Assembly: GCF_963082655.1 (NCBI RefSeq)
Contig: NC_081554.1
Span: 52,392,750-52,456,749 of the forward strand
Source of the DNA: Stomoxys calcitrans
Taxonomy: Eukaryota; Arthropoda; Insecta; Diptera; Muscidae
Reading direction: 5' to 3'
DNA length: 64,000 bases
Shown here: positions 34,645 to 46,384 of the stretch, in pieces
Numbering within the stretch: the first letter of the stretch is position 1
Layout of the letters: each line of letters opens with the position of its first letter
Position numbers and translations under genes: made by a program
The notes under the pieces: generated by a model
What the model was told of the DNA's origin: nothing
Seen by the model: the letters and a program-made list of their open reading frames with translations, nothing else
The model's database searches: none

Positions 34645-36345
34645 TTTAACCTCTACCATAGGGTGGGGGTTATACTAATTTAGTCATTTCGTTATGTGTG
34701 TTACAACATTGAAATATTGGTCTAATATATATGTTCTTGATCATCCTGACACTCAAAGTCGATTTAGCCAACTTTCGAAGGAATAGATCTAGGCGCTTGA
34801 AATTGTTCCAAATACTTCCTATTAGTGTAGATCGGTTGGGACTGCAAATGGGTCATATCGGTCCATGTTTGGATATAGCTGCCATACAAAACTGAACTCG
34901 GAGTTTGACTTCTTGAGCCTCTAGATGGCGCAATTCTTATCCGATTTGCCTGAAATTTTGTACAACGACTTCTCCTATGATCTTTAACATGCGTGTAAGG
35001 AGTTTTGTTAGGACCTTTAACAACTGTGCCAAGTATGGTTCAAATCGGTTCAAAACTTGATATAACTGCCATATAAACGGATCTTGGATTTTGACTTCTT
35101 GAGCCACTAGAGGGCGCAATTCTTATCTGATATGGCTGAAATTTTGCATTTGGTTTTTTGATATCACTTCCAACAACTGTGCTAAGTATGGTTCGAATCG
35201 TTTGATAACCTGAAATAGCTACCATGTAAACTGATCTTCCGATTAGACTTCTTCAGCTTCTAGAGGGCGTAATTCTTATCCGACTTTGACTGAAATTTTG
35301 CACATGTCATTGAGGAATGACTTGCAAAACCTGTGCCAAATATGGTCTAAATCAGTCCATAATCTGATATAGCCGCCATATAAACCGATTTCCCGCTTAG
35401 ACTTCTTGATCTTCTAGACTACGACTTCTCTTATGACCTTTAACATGGGTGAGGTGTTTTGTTATGACTTCCAACAACTGTGCCAAGTATGGTTCAAATC
35501 GGTTTATAACTTGATATAGCTGCCATATAAGACAATCTCGGATCTTGACTTCTTGAGCCTCTAGAGTGGGCAATTACTATCCGATTCGGTAAACATTTTG
35601 CACGAAGTTTTATTTTTCGACTTTCAACAACCACGCCAACTATGCTCGAAATCGGTTGATAACCTGATATAGCTCCCATATAAACCGATCTCCCGATTAT
35701 ATTGCTTGGGCCTATAGAGGTCACAATTCTTATCCTATTTGGCTGAAATTTTGTTCAACGACTTCTCTTATGACCTTTAACAAGGTTGCCAAATATGTTT
35801 TGAATCGTTCTATAACCTGATATATTGGGTTGCCCAAAAAGTAATTGCGGATTTTTCCTATAGTCGGCGTTGACAAATTTTTTCACAGCTTGTGACTCTG
35901 TAATTGCATTCTTTCTTCTCTCAGTTATCAGCTGTTACTTTTAGCTTGCTTTAGAAAAAAAGTGTAAAAAAAGTATATTTGATTAAAGTTCATTCTAAGT
36001 TTTATAAAAAAATGCATTTAATTTCTTTTAAAAAATCCGCAATTACTTTTTGGGCAACCCATAGCTCCCATATAAACCGATTTCCCGCTTTTTCTTCTTG
36101 AGTCCCTATAGGGGGCAGTTGTTATCCGATGTGACTGAAGTTTTGAACAATGTCTTCTACTATTGTCTTCAACATCCAAACCAAGTATAGTTCGTATCGG
36201 TCCATAACCTAATATGGCTCCAGTAGCATGGCAATTTTTAACCATTATCCTTTGCTTGCCTTTAAAAAGATATTAGGCTGAAAACTTAACATATGCGATC
36301 CAAGGTGGATACAAAATACTGCCCGACCGAACTCGGATCCCCAGG
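34645..36345 (+). mobile_element. Mini-me-like repeat with long internal array and nested MITE
   Basis: Starts with 'ttttaacctctaccataggg' and 'ggggttatactaatttagtc'. About eight internal units follow, each with 'gatatagctgccatataaac' and 'gacttcttgagcctctagag', spaced about 150-185 bp (markers near 34873, 35058, 35213, 35366, 35513, 35667). It ends near 36345 with 'ctgcccgaccgaactcgg', a decayed form of the family's terminal hairpin. A MITE at 35825-36061 interrupts one unit. Confidence 0.87.
35825..36061 (+). mobile_element. Tc1/mariner-type MITE, copy 3
   Basis: About 237 bp with the family's terminal repeats. It splits 'cctgata-tagctcccatata', a phrase present uninterrupted in other mini-me-like units (for example near 38115 and 43665), so the empty site is directly visible in this window. 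TA flanks are present. Confidence 0.95.
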
Positions 36346-36470
36346 ATTCGAACTGCTTGGTTCAGCGTCATAGGAAGATATGTTCATTCAATTTCTTGCT
36401 CAATTATAGTGGCTCTCATTTTTATAGTCGGGTCCAAACGTTGCACAGTGGGATGGAGGGAAAATAAGTG
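36346..36470 (-). repeat. SINE head fragment
   Basis: The minus strand contains 'gacgctgaaccaagcag' followed by TTCGAATCCTGG, a B-box-like motif, matching the SINE head. Its continuation resembles the SINE body ('ggacccgactataaaaatga'). Confidence 0.6.
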
Positions 36471-36476
36471 GAAATA

Positions 36477-36713
36477 TTGGGTTGCCCAAAAAGTAATTGC
36501 GGATTTTTTAAAAGAAAGTAAAAGCATTTTTAATAAAACTTAGAATGAACTTTAATCAAATATACTTTTTTTACATTTTTTTTCTAAAGCAAGCTAAAAG
36601 TAACAGCTGATAACTGACAGAAGAAAGAATGCAATTACAGAGTCACAAGCTGTGAAAAAATTTGTCAACGCCGACTATATGAAAAATCCGCAATTACTTT
36701 TTGAGCAACCCAA
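36477..36713 (-). mobile_element. Tc1/mariner-type MITE, copy 4
   Basis: About 237 bp in the opposite orientation to copies 1-3. Ends TTGGGTTGCCC at the left and a mutated GAGCAACCCAA at the right, flanked by TA (36475-36476 and 36714-36715). Confidence 0.93.
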
Positions 36714-36959
36714 TAAGTCTACCTTTTTGGAACGGATAGAGATATCTTCATGAAATTTTACATGGTTATAGGTGAGGTGTTATTCAGTTTATATGCATTC
36801 AGGCCCCTATAAATCACAGGGGCCTATTGGTGTGCCTTCAAAGTTGATCATCTCGGCTTTACAAAATTTTGTTCGGTTTTTGTGCATTTATTGTTTGATC
36901 TTTGCTGAAAGTGCTTAAAAATCCCTACAAAGAACATGCCTAAATGTGCAAATATCGGC

Positions 36960-37115
36960 CATGTTAAAATTTCTCCCCCAGTTTCTTGCACGCCGTTCAG
37001 ACTCGGCTATAAAACAGAGGCCCCTTATTATTGAGCTTCAACTTAAATCGGGCAGCACTCATTGATTTGTGGGAAGTTTGGCCCTATTTCTTAAATTTGC
37101 AATTTGCATTTGCTC
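36960..37115 (+). repeat. SINE body and tail fragment
   Basis: Contains 'cgccgttcagactcggctat', 'aaaacagaggccccttatta', 'ttgagcttcaactt' and 'ggcagcactcattgatttgt', the order of the SINE's 3' half. The tRNA-like head is absent. Confidence 0.7.
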
Positions 37116-37629
37116 AGCCAATGTGAAATCTACACTACCTGGAACAGAGGGCGTTTAATTAAGGATAACCCAGTATCTTTATCACCCACATGACCAAAAA
37201 GAAAGTTTACTTAGCCTCGCAGCAGTGGTCGCAGCAATTTGTCTCGGGCGTTGCCGTCTATACAATACCTTTCCCCTATAGTAGAAGCGTAAATTGGGCG
37301 CTTTATCTAACCTTAAATGATTTTGATGGTCTTTGGCAGAGGGATTCAGATGAGCATTAGAATAAATATGTACCAAATTTCGAGCAAAGCCGTCGAAAAC
37401 ATGACTAGATTGGAGCAGAAAGTCACTCTGAGTCGATCGGTATACTTATCAATGAAAACAAATGCACTATGCAAAAATTTCTCATACCACATTACTGGTG
37501 TATAAAAATTAAAATTTTTTTTTAAATGTATTTACTCAAAACTTTTGCTGGGTATACATCTATGATTGAAAATTTTGGGCGAAAAAACTCTACCTTCGCT
37601 TCAAATCCCATACGATTATGCAGGATAGA
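37116..37629. other. Unassigned stretch
   Basis: No gene is recognised. The region contains short frames without motifs and a T/A-rich tract near 37505-37525. Confidence 0.4.
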
Positions 37630-37978
37630 AAAAACAAGTTAAAAAGTGCTAAGTTCGGCCAAGCCAAATCTTAGCAACCCACCACTATGGATTTAGCAAA
37701 CAATTTACACAATATAAACTTAGGACGTAATTTTAATCTTCGTACCATATTTTGCCAAACCAGGTAAAAATTAAAGCTTCTACTGAGGAGCCCTACAAAG
37801 CTATTCGAGAGATCGGCTTATATGGGAGCTATATCAGATTGTAGATCGATTTGGACAGTACTTGGCACAGTTGTTGAAAGTCGTAACAGAGCACTGCGTA
37901 AAAAATTTTGGCCAAATCGGATAACAATCGCGTTTTACAGGGGCTCAAGATGTCAAATCGGGAGCTATGGGACGGAGG
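37630..37978 (-). mobile_element. Mini-me-like repeat (minus strand)
   Basis: Begins at its own 3' end with 'gctaagttcggccaagccaa' (the terminal hairpin in reverse) and continues through 'tatatgggagctatatcaga', 'ggcacagttgttgaaagtcg' and 'gggctcaagatgtcaaatcg', reverse complements of the standard unit. Confidence 0.82.
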
Positions 37979-38945
37979 GACGAACATGTAATATAAACCA
38001 ATCCTGGATGTTGACTTCTTGAGCTCCTAGAGGGCGCAATTAATATTCGATTTGGTTGGAATTTTTCATGAAGTGTTTTGTTTTGATTTCCTATAAATCG
38101 GTTAATAACCTGATATAGCTTCCATATAAACCGATCTCCCGATTATAGTTCTTTAGCCTCTAGAGGGCGCAATTATTATCCGATTTGGCTGAAATTTTTC
38201 AAGAAGTCTTTCGTTATGACTTCCAAGAACTGTGCTTTGTATGGTAAAAATTGGTTCATTACCTGATATAGCTCCCATATAAACCGGTCTCGGATCTTGA
38301 CTTCTTGAGTGTATAGGGGGCACAATTATTATCAGATATGGCTGAAATTTTGTACAATGTGTTTCTCTATGACTTTCAACAACTATGCTAAGTATGGTTA
38401 AAATCGATTCATAACCTGATATAGCTGCCATATAACCTGATCTTGACTTCTTGATTGATGATTTGGCTGAAACTTTCAACAACTGTGTCAAGTATGGTCG
38501 AAATCGGTTCATAACCAGATGCAACTCCCATACAAACTGATCTCCCGATTTTACTCCTTAAGCCCCTAGTAGGCGCTATTCTTATCCGTTTTGGCTGAAA
38601 TTCTGCACTATGATTCTTGACCTTAAACTTACATGCCAAATAGGGTCTGAATTGGTCCATTACCTGATATAGCTCCGAAATAAACCGATCTCCCGATTTA
38701 TTTCTTGATCTCTTGTAAGGCTCAATTCTTATCCGATTTGGCTGAAATATTGCGCAATGAGTTCTACTATGATCTGCAACATCCAACCAAGTAGGGTCCG
38801 TATCGGTTCCTAACCTGATATAGCTCCAATAGCACGGCTGTTCTAATCTTTCATACTTTTTGTCCAATAAAGAAATACCGGGCAAAGAACTTGACCAATG
38901 CGATTTATGGTAGAGGGCAGACCGAACTTTTTTACAAATCCTACT
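37979..38945 (+). mobile_element. Mini-me-like repeat (plus strand)
   Basis: Internal units in plus orientation ('tgacttcttgagctcctaga', 'aacctgatatagcttccata') are repeated about five times with indels. A degraded end lies near 38905-38930 ('gcagaccgaac'). It abuts a minus-strand copy directly on its left. Confidence 0.8.
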
Positions 38946-40549
38946 GACGAGTTTGGGTGGTACCAAACGAATGGACAAATTCTACTGAGGAATTAGTTGG
39001 TATTAAACGAAATCGCGATCTACGATACCAGTCTCCCTAACTTTAAAAATACGTTTATTTGTACTTCAGGATTCACTGAATAAGGTGAAGCCAAGCGATC
39101 AGCCGACATACATTTGTTGTTTAATTTTTAGCAGTACTTGGCATTGAGGATGTCAACTTGTTCTCTTTTTACATTCATTCTTTGTTTACGTTTTCTCCCA
39201 TTTGATAACATTTTCATTTGGCAGTTTTGACATCCTTAATGATGTTCATGGGGCCTATCCACTTTATGTGTGCGCAAGTGACCTTACCTTATGTTAGTGA
39301 ATCCGGTTTGTACTTCTATTTGTAATAGAAACAGAACACCCTATGGTCTGCAGCCGGACAATTTCCGATTTTATGCATCATTTCAAGACCGAATAAATTT
39401 AGCGCAAAACGTGTTAAATTTTTCTGTTCACATAAGATCATGTTTTCGGAGCAAATTAACTTGTCAAAAGTCAGCAATATAACAATCTCCAAACAAAATG
39501 TTTTCTATAAATTTTTGTCATAGAGAATTTAACCAGTTTGATTCGCCTGATTTACGTCTATTCAACATATGCGATACATCTTTCCTAACTTGAGCTACAG
39601 TCTTTCTAGGGCAGCACTTTTCTTGGCCATGTTTCTACACATTCGGCGTTACTGGGTTAAAAACAATCGGTTAAACCGGTTACTTCTGTAAGTTTTTTAT
39701 TTAAAACCTTGAACTGAAGTTGAAAAAAGTATGTATAAAATTTTGGAAAAAAAAATTGAAATACGAAATTTTAAATTAAATGTACTCTCAAGACGATGAA
39801 ATTTTTTCTTAATACAAAATGTTTTTTAAAATAGTAATTAAAAAAAAAAATAATAGCAAAACTCTGACAAAATTTTTCGTGAAATAAATTTTCTCACTAG
39901 ACAAAATATCTATGAATTTAAAAAAACTCGATGAAATTTTTCTTAAGACAGAAATTAAAAAAAAATTAAAGACATACGGCCGTATTCACAAAACTTAATG
40001 AAGCCTTAAAATAGGTTTATTTGACATTTCCATAAAAAAAAACTATCAAATAAATTTATTTGAAATCTATGTGACAAACTTTTGTGAATACCTGTGACCT
40101 CTAAAGACCAAACCTCGAGAAAATATCTTCAAAAGACAAAATGAAGACCTTAAAGTTATTTTTGGCAAGAAAACGATTTAATGAAAATCCGAAAGTAATC
40201 CGTTTTTACAAAACCGAATACTCGATTGAGGACAAAAAACCTGAAAACCCGGTTTTCAAAAACACTAATCACCCTAATCCTGGCCGAATTTTTAAATAGC
40301 TAATATAATAAATTTTTTTATAGTTCAGAATTTATAGTTAATTACCCGTCTACCATAAAGAAAATTAATTTGCTTTTTATGTCTTTATTTCAGAATCGCT
40401 AATAAGAGAATCGGAAGAGTTTAAACAAAGTTTATACTTTCCAGTATTCTCATAGGCTATTATCCATCAAACAACTCTATTATGGGTGTGGATATCTCAC
40501 GTGCTAACCTGAACAAATAGTTGATTTCGCATAAAGTATGACTACAATA
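38946..40549. other. AT-rich unassigned stretch
   Basis: No gene is recognised. A-rich from 39690 to 40000. A possible small inverted-repeat element lies at 39975-40100. 'ttgaggatgtcaac' near 39145 and 'ttgacatccttaatg' near 39230 form a weak inverted pair. Confidence 0.4.
39972..40098. repeat. Possible small MITE
   Basis: Ends CGTATTCACAAAACTT and a reverse-complement AACTTTTGTGAATACC define an approximate 12-bp terminal inverted repeat about 125 bp apart, with internal 'tttatttga' symmetry. No target duplication was recognised. Confidence 0.45.
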
Positions 40550-40784
40550 TTGGGTTGCCCAAAAAGTAATTGCGGATTTTTTAAAAGAAAGTTAATGCAT
40601 TTTTAATAAAATTTAGAATGAACTTTAATCAAATATACCTTTTTACACTTTTTTCTAAAGCAAGCTAAAAGTAACAGCTGACAACTGACAGAAGAAAGAA
40701 TGCAATTACAGAGTCACAAGCTGTGAAAAAATTTGTCAACGCCGACTATATGAAAAATCCGCAATTACTTTTTGGGCAACCCAA
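40550..40784 (-). mobile_element. Tc1/mariner-type MITE, copy 5
   Basis: About 235 bp in the same orientation as copy 4. Intact TTGGGTTGCCCAAAAAG ends, flanked by TA at 40548-40549 and 40785-40786. Nearly the same sequence as copy 4. Confidence 0.94.
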
Positions 40785-41034
40785 TACATTATTGAATTCG
40801 AGAAATTTTCTGACACCTTGTTTTTTTATAGGTCGATAAACTAATTTCTTGAAATGGCAGTAAATGTTAGTTGCTAATATTGCATCATAGCTTGATTGAT
40901 ACTGGTAAGAAACTTTTAGTTTACTTTCATTTTATCAATATATCTTTTTGTTATTAGACCAACATTGCTAAAATTTCCATACAGAGTAAATATTTAAAAA
41001 AAAAAAAATACTTATAAAGTCCATAATTGTTTCC

Positions 41035-42990
41035 CAAGTTTCTAGTATTGTGTCCCCACCCAAGTTCCGGTGTCTGTGAGCTGCGAAAGCCGGAGAATTA
41101 CATAGGAAATACTCAAACGTTCATCATGTTCCCCACATGCTATCATTTGCCACTCCGATTTTGCATAAGTGAGCTTGTAGTCCTATGTGTCCCATGATGA
41201 TGCCGAAACCTATACTGACCTCCTTCTAACATCCATTCAGTATTAGCCTCGCCTTCTCACGATCCGGGTCACCTCATAGGATTTTCGCCGTCCTACCGAC
41301 TGTCGCTGTTCCACAATGTTACATGCTTTCGTCGTCCACGCCCTTAATTCGGATTGCGTCGACCCGAAAGGCTTCGGCTTAAACGAATTAATTGACTGCA
41401 ATCCTCTGGCCTTCACTGTCAAATCGTCTGCTCTTTCATTCCCCCTTTCGCAGCTATGGCCCAGCGCCCAAACGATGCAGATCGTGCCATTCTCAGAGAA
41501 GGTGTTAATCTCCTTCTTACACTCCAAGACTGTTCGTGACTTTACCATTCTAGTTGTTATTGCCCTCGATGGCCAATTTACTGAACGCAAAGATGTTCAC
41601 ACTCGACGTTCTCGCGTTTAAACCATATCACCTCACGCATTCCATGATCGCCCGGATCTTCGTCTGCAGGACCCTATTGTGGTCAGGTAGTCCAAAACAG
41701 ATCTCAGTCTCTGGGTTCTCAATGTAGACCTCCTGCCCCACTCTGTCCTCTACATTGCATCCATCTGTGTAGCATTACCTTCCAGATGGCTGTACCCCAG
41801 AGTTCTGTGCCGCTGGCAGCCGAAAATCTAAACCTAATCAAGTTCTTAATCACACTCGTATCCGATCGAAAACTTCTTTCATATTTTCCAGGTTTCCTAT
41901 CATCGCCTCGAGTACACCGCTATGGTATGACCTGCTTCTATCCTCTCACCAGTTCTATCAAGTACCCTAAATTTGGCTTTATTCATGAACAATAACATTT
42001 AGACTTCAAGAAGTTAAAGTCATCTTCATTCCCAATCTTCCTCACTCCGCTTTGGCCTGAAGTAAGAGTTCATCTCTTCGTTACATTTCAAGACTGTTTG
42101 CGACTTTACCGACTTGGTTGTTGACCTAGTGGCTAACTTACTGTTCGTAAAACTTTTCAAAATTGCCATCCTCACGATAACATTGTACCATCTAATGCAT
42201 TATGTGATCTCCCGGATTTCCGCCATGTTATGGACAGATGGCCGGAAGCAAAACTCACTCTCTCTCTCTGGGTCTTCAATGTAGACGCCCCGATTTGCTC
42301 TCGCCTTTAGTCTTGATCCATTGCTGTTGAGCTAGTGGGCAGTTTTTGGTGTCAGGTCCCATTTTAAGTCTACGTCTTCAAAATTTGTCAGCCATCTCAG
42401 TACGCTGCTGAAAATGAAACTTCTAGTTTAGTTTCCTTTCAAACTTAATTCCCGAGTTTTAGACCTTGCCAGATATCGGAATCATTCCGCTGAGGAAATG
42501 TGTCGCCTCCGTCAGATATCTGTCTTCTCTGAATTATCGTTCACACATCTAGGTCTAGCCGAGTATCCTATACCCAAGAACACCCAGAGGTATGGCTTGC
42601 CTAGTGCTAGTCTTTTCCTTATACTTATGTCATGGGACACACAGTTTATCCACTTGTTCCTTAAGATGTAGCTTATCCAGTTTCCATCGGTACTGTTTTA
42701 TGTTTGTGGGTACGCTCATTGTTAAAATCTCCCTTGATATCAATACATACAGCCAGGGTATTAATCTTTGCTTCGAAGGATTTTTCCATTTTATGCACAA
42801 CTTCGAGTGAGGCGGTTTCCACCAATCGCCTTTTGACGTAGGCATGCGACTTGAAGCAATTCGCCGATTGTCCCACTCTTCAAAGCTACTTTTGGCATAA
42901 TGAAGAGCCCTCGTTCAACATCATTGTTCCAAGATTACGGTTTCCCCGTGTGTCTTAACTTATCGCGAAATTCTTCGAGGAGTTGCATTT
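41035..42990 (-). pseudogene. RNase H-bearing LINE, copy B (minus strand)
   Basis: Minus-strand frames: 42673-42876 has SHAYVKRRLVETAS, VVHKMEKSFEAK and LAVCIDIKGDFNN (reverse transcriptase with motif-A-like aspartate). 41243-41590 has VWALGHSCERGNERADDLTV, the RNase H C-terminal histidine and NERAD aspartate motif. A C-terminal part lies at 41040-41230. The order and sequence match copy A at 18.6-20.8 kb. Frames are broken by stops and deletions. Confidence 0.83.
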
Positions 42991-43014
42991 TGCTCTTTAG
43001 TACACTATTACCTG

Positions 43015-43130
43015 TTCAATCCCATGGCAGCCGGTTGAATGTACTGGATTAAACCAATAGAGTCCTTCATCGGCAAGGCCTGCAACCTCAGTGTTCAAGA
43101 CACTGCTACAACGACAAGCACAACCTGTTT
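43015..43130 (+). repeat. CAA-tailed short retroposon, longer copy
   Basis: Contains 'caatcccatggcagccggtt', 'agagtccttcatcggcaagg', 'cctcagtgttcaagacactg' and a 'ctacaacgacaagcacaa' tail. Shares its core with the 83-bp insertion at 24108-24190. Confidence 0.7.
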
Positions 43131-43199
43131 GCTACGCTTTCTTCACCGGTTCTTACAGCTTTAAAATTGGTGGTCGTGTCAGGTTAGATCACCGAAGGG

Positions 43200-44035
43200 C
43201 AGAGATGTACTGATGTACGGTCATATTGTTGCTATATAAATCGATTTCCTGATTTTTATACCCACCACAATTGGATGGGGGTATACTAATCTAGTCATTC
43301 TGTTTGTAACACTTCGAAATATTTATCTAGGACCCCATAAAGTTTAAATATTCTTGATCGTCTCAAATTTCTGAATCGATCTAGTCACGTCCGTCCACCC
43401 GTCTGTCGAAATCACGACAGCGGTCGAACGCGTAAAGCTAGCCGCTTAAAAATTTGCACAAATACTTCTTATTGATGTTGGTCGTGGTCGTTGGGGATTG
43501 AAAATGGTCTATACGGATTCAGATTTGGATATAGCTCCCATATAAACCGATTTGGCTTCTTGAACCCCTTTAACGTGCTATTTTCATCCGATTTTTTGCA
43601 CATAGTGTTTTGTTATGACTTCCAACAACTTTTCCAAGTAAGGTTTAAATAAGTCTATAACCTGATATAGCTTCCATATAAACCGGTCTCCCGATTTGAC
43701 TTCTTAATCCCCTGGAAACCGTTATTTTCATCCATTTTGGTAGAAATTTTGCACATAGTATTCAGTTATGACTCTCAAGTACCAATTACGGTCCAAATCG
43801 GTCAAGAACATGTTATAGCTCCCATTAAAAACCGATATACCGATTTGATCTCTTTTGCCCTTACAAGCCGCGATGTTTAATCCGATTTGGCTGAAATTTA
43901 GCGTGTAATGTTCTGTTATGACTTTCTACAACTGTGCCAAATACGATCCAAATCGTCCTATAACCAGATATATTTTAGCAGAATCCATGGTGGTGTGGTT
44001 CCCAAGATTCGGCCTGGCCGAACTTAGTAAGTTTT
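43200..44035 (+). mobile_element. Mini-me-like repeat with hairpin end
   Basis: After a leading unit, the family start 'tttttatacccaccacaatt' lies at about 43254, then 'gggggtatactaatctagtc', 'gaccccataaag', 'gatctagtcacgtccgtcca' and three internal units (markers near 43530, 43668, 43815). It ends 'aagattcggcctggccgaac' at about 44005-44025 with a TTCGGCC-TGGCCGAA hairpin. This is one of the most complete copies. Confidence 0.88.
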
Positions 44036-44049
44036 TACTTATTACTTCT

Positions 44050-45120
44050 CATTTTTATACCCACCACCGAAGGAAGGGGGTATATTCTTTTTATGATTCC
44101 GTTTGCAACACATCGAAATATTCATGTCCGACCCAATAAAGTATATATATTCTTGATAGTCGTAAAAATCTAAGATGATCTAGCCATGTCCGTCCGTCCG
44201 TCATCTGTTGAAATCACGTTACAGTCTTTAAAAATAGAGCTATTGAGCGAAAACTTAGCACGGATTCTTTTTTTGTCCAAAGGCAGGTTAAGTTCGAAGA
44301 TGAGCTGTATCGGACTATATCTTGATATAGCCCCCATATGCCGATTTATGGTCTTAGGCCTATAAAATCCACCTTTATTATCCGATTTTGCTGAAATTTA
44401 AGACAGTGAGTTGTGTCAGGCCACTCGGCATCCTTATCTATTTTGGCCCAGATCGGTCCTGATTTGGATATAACTGGCATATAGACCGATCTCTCGATTT
44501 AAGGTCTTGGGCCCATAAGGCGTATTTATTGTCCGATTTCGCTGAAATAGGGGACAGTGAGTTGTGAAAAGTCCTTCGAAATATTGTTTTCAATTTGGCG
44601 CAGATCGGTCCAGGTTTGGATATAGGCCCCATATAGTGCGATTTCTCGATTTAATGTCTTGGTCCCATAAAAGGCGAATTTATTGTACTATTTCGCTGAC
44701 ATTTAGAACAGTGAGATGTGTTAGGCCACTCGATATCCTTTTTGAAGATGGCCTAAATCGGTTTAGATTTGGATATAGCTGCCATATAGACCGATCTATC
44801 GATTTAAGGTCTAGGCCCCATAAAAGGCGCATTTATTATCCGGTTTTGCCGAAATTTGACACAGCAACTTATGTTAGGCTTTTCAACATCCGTGTCCTAT
44901 ATGATTCGGATCGGTCTATATACCAATACACAATCAGCATTGAAATGTGACTTGTATTTATTAGACCATTAAATTTCCATGCCGAATTTGGTTCAAATCG
45001 GACTATATTTGGATCTAGCTGCTATTGGTGCATAAAAAATAAATTTTTCAACGGATTATGACGAAAGGTGCTTCACATATATACCCAAGGTGGTGGGTAT
45101 CCAAAGTTTGGCCCGGACAA
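44050..45120 (+). mobile_element. Mini-me-like repeat, second subfamily
   Basis: Starts 'tttttatacccaccaccgaa', then 'ggaagggggtatattctttt', 'acccaataaagtatatatat', 'gatctagccatgtccgtccg' and internal units spaced about 147-150 bp with 'gatatagctgccatatagac' and 'gacagtgagttgtg' (markers near 44325, 44470, 44620, 44770). It ends near 45115 with a decayed 'aaagtttggcccggaca'. The 'cagtgagttgtgttaggc' phrase separates this subfamily (also 5.9-8.1 kb) from the 'gacttcttgagcc' subfamily. Confidence 0.86.
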
Positions 45121-45139
45121 TTTGTTAAATTTGGTTTTA

Positions 45140-45512
45140 TTCGGTCTGTCTCATTTTTGTTTGAAATATGGGAAGATGGGCTATATCGGACTATATCTTG
45201 ATAAGCCCCCATATAGACCGATTTTCCGATGTAAGGTCTTAGGCCCATAAAAGACGCATTTATCCGATTTCAATGAAATTGGGCTCAGTAAATTCTAGTA
45301 GACACCTAACCATTCCCGGTAAATGTGGTCCAGATCGAACTACATTTATATATAGCTACCATATAGACCGATCTCCCCATAAAAGAAGAATTTTTCATCC
45401 TGTTTTAATGAAATTTGAAACAGTGAGTTTTGATAGACCCCTACATCTTTTTGTTGAATATCGTACAGATCGGACCCTATTTGGATATAGCTGCCATATA
45501 GACCGATCTTCC
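45140..45512 (+). repeat. Mini-me-like repeat fragment
   Basis: Two or three units of the second subfamily ('gatgggctatatcggactat', 'ggatatagctgccatataga') without a recognisable start or end. Confidence 0.8.
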
Positions 45513-45799
45513 TTTGCAATATATAACAACAATATATCTGTAACCAAGACAAAAAGCCAGCCACCACATGTGTTTTGCTTCGGCTCGTGCTGCTTGCCTC
45601 ATTCGTTTTATTGTTCTTCTGGGGTTTTCCTCTGTCACTCTCTCTCTCTCTCTTTCTCTCTCTACTATTACCCTTAAAAACAAATTGTAATAATTTTGGT
45701 GCCGCAGAGGATTGAATTTATCATCTCATGTTAGGTAGTCTTGCATACATCCTCTAGCCTACCGACATCATCTTCTTTATAAAGAAATAACTCAATAGG
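45513..45799. other. Spacer with TC microsatellite
   Basis: TC tract at about 45636-45662. No gene is recognised in the remainder. Confidence 0.5.
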
Positions 45800-45990
45800 T
45801 GCTGCTGCACTGTAAGAATTTTTCTAAAATAAGTTTGATAAAAAAAAATAACATTTCTAATAATATTCGCCCTATCAGGCAAAACACTTGAAAATGAAAA
45901 AAAAAATCGGCAGACTTTGGCCGGTATTCGAACCTGGGCATACAAAGCATTAGCGAGAACCGTTGCCATTGCCGTTGTGTAGCGTTCGAA
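45800..45990 (-). repeat. Second tRNA-like SINE type
   Basis: On the minus strand, 'tggcaacggttctcgctaat' gives an A-box-like start, and AGGTTCGAATACC about 30 bp later gives a B-box-like motif. It is followed by a T-rich tract and 'caagtgttttgcctgatagg'. The tail phrase recurs at 46385-46440. The sequence differs from the SINE at 2.2 and 26.5 kb. Confidence 0.55.
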
Positions 45991-46384
45991 GCCATCAATA
46001 CAACTTCCAACAAATGAACAGAATCGTATGCATACCATGGGAGTAGTGTAATTTGTGTAGACAATAAATCTGCCATTACACAAAAACACATGCATTGGAA
46101 AAAGCACAGCTAATAGACAATGTTGTCGAGCGTGGTTAATGTGGTAGGTATATCATAGAGGCGTTTTCGCAACAAAAACTGTATAAGTACAACATACTAA
46201 CGTACGCCCCTTGAAGCCTTCACACTTAATATGCCTGATGAGTAATTGTAACTAATTTACGAAACGCATCCCATAGTGGTTGGTGTGTGTTGTGATATCT
46301 GACTTTCCTTTTTCATTTGCAAAGAAAATCTCCGATCATTGAGCTCGTCGCGAAAAACAGAAAAAAAACAAAACATTATAAAAT

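Noticed and set aside
39140..39250. Inverted pair around 'gaggatgtcaac' and 'gacatccttaatg'
   Set aside because: Short, imperfect and without target duplication; could be chance.
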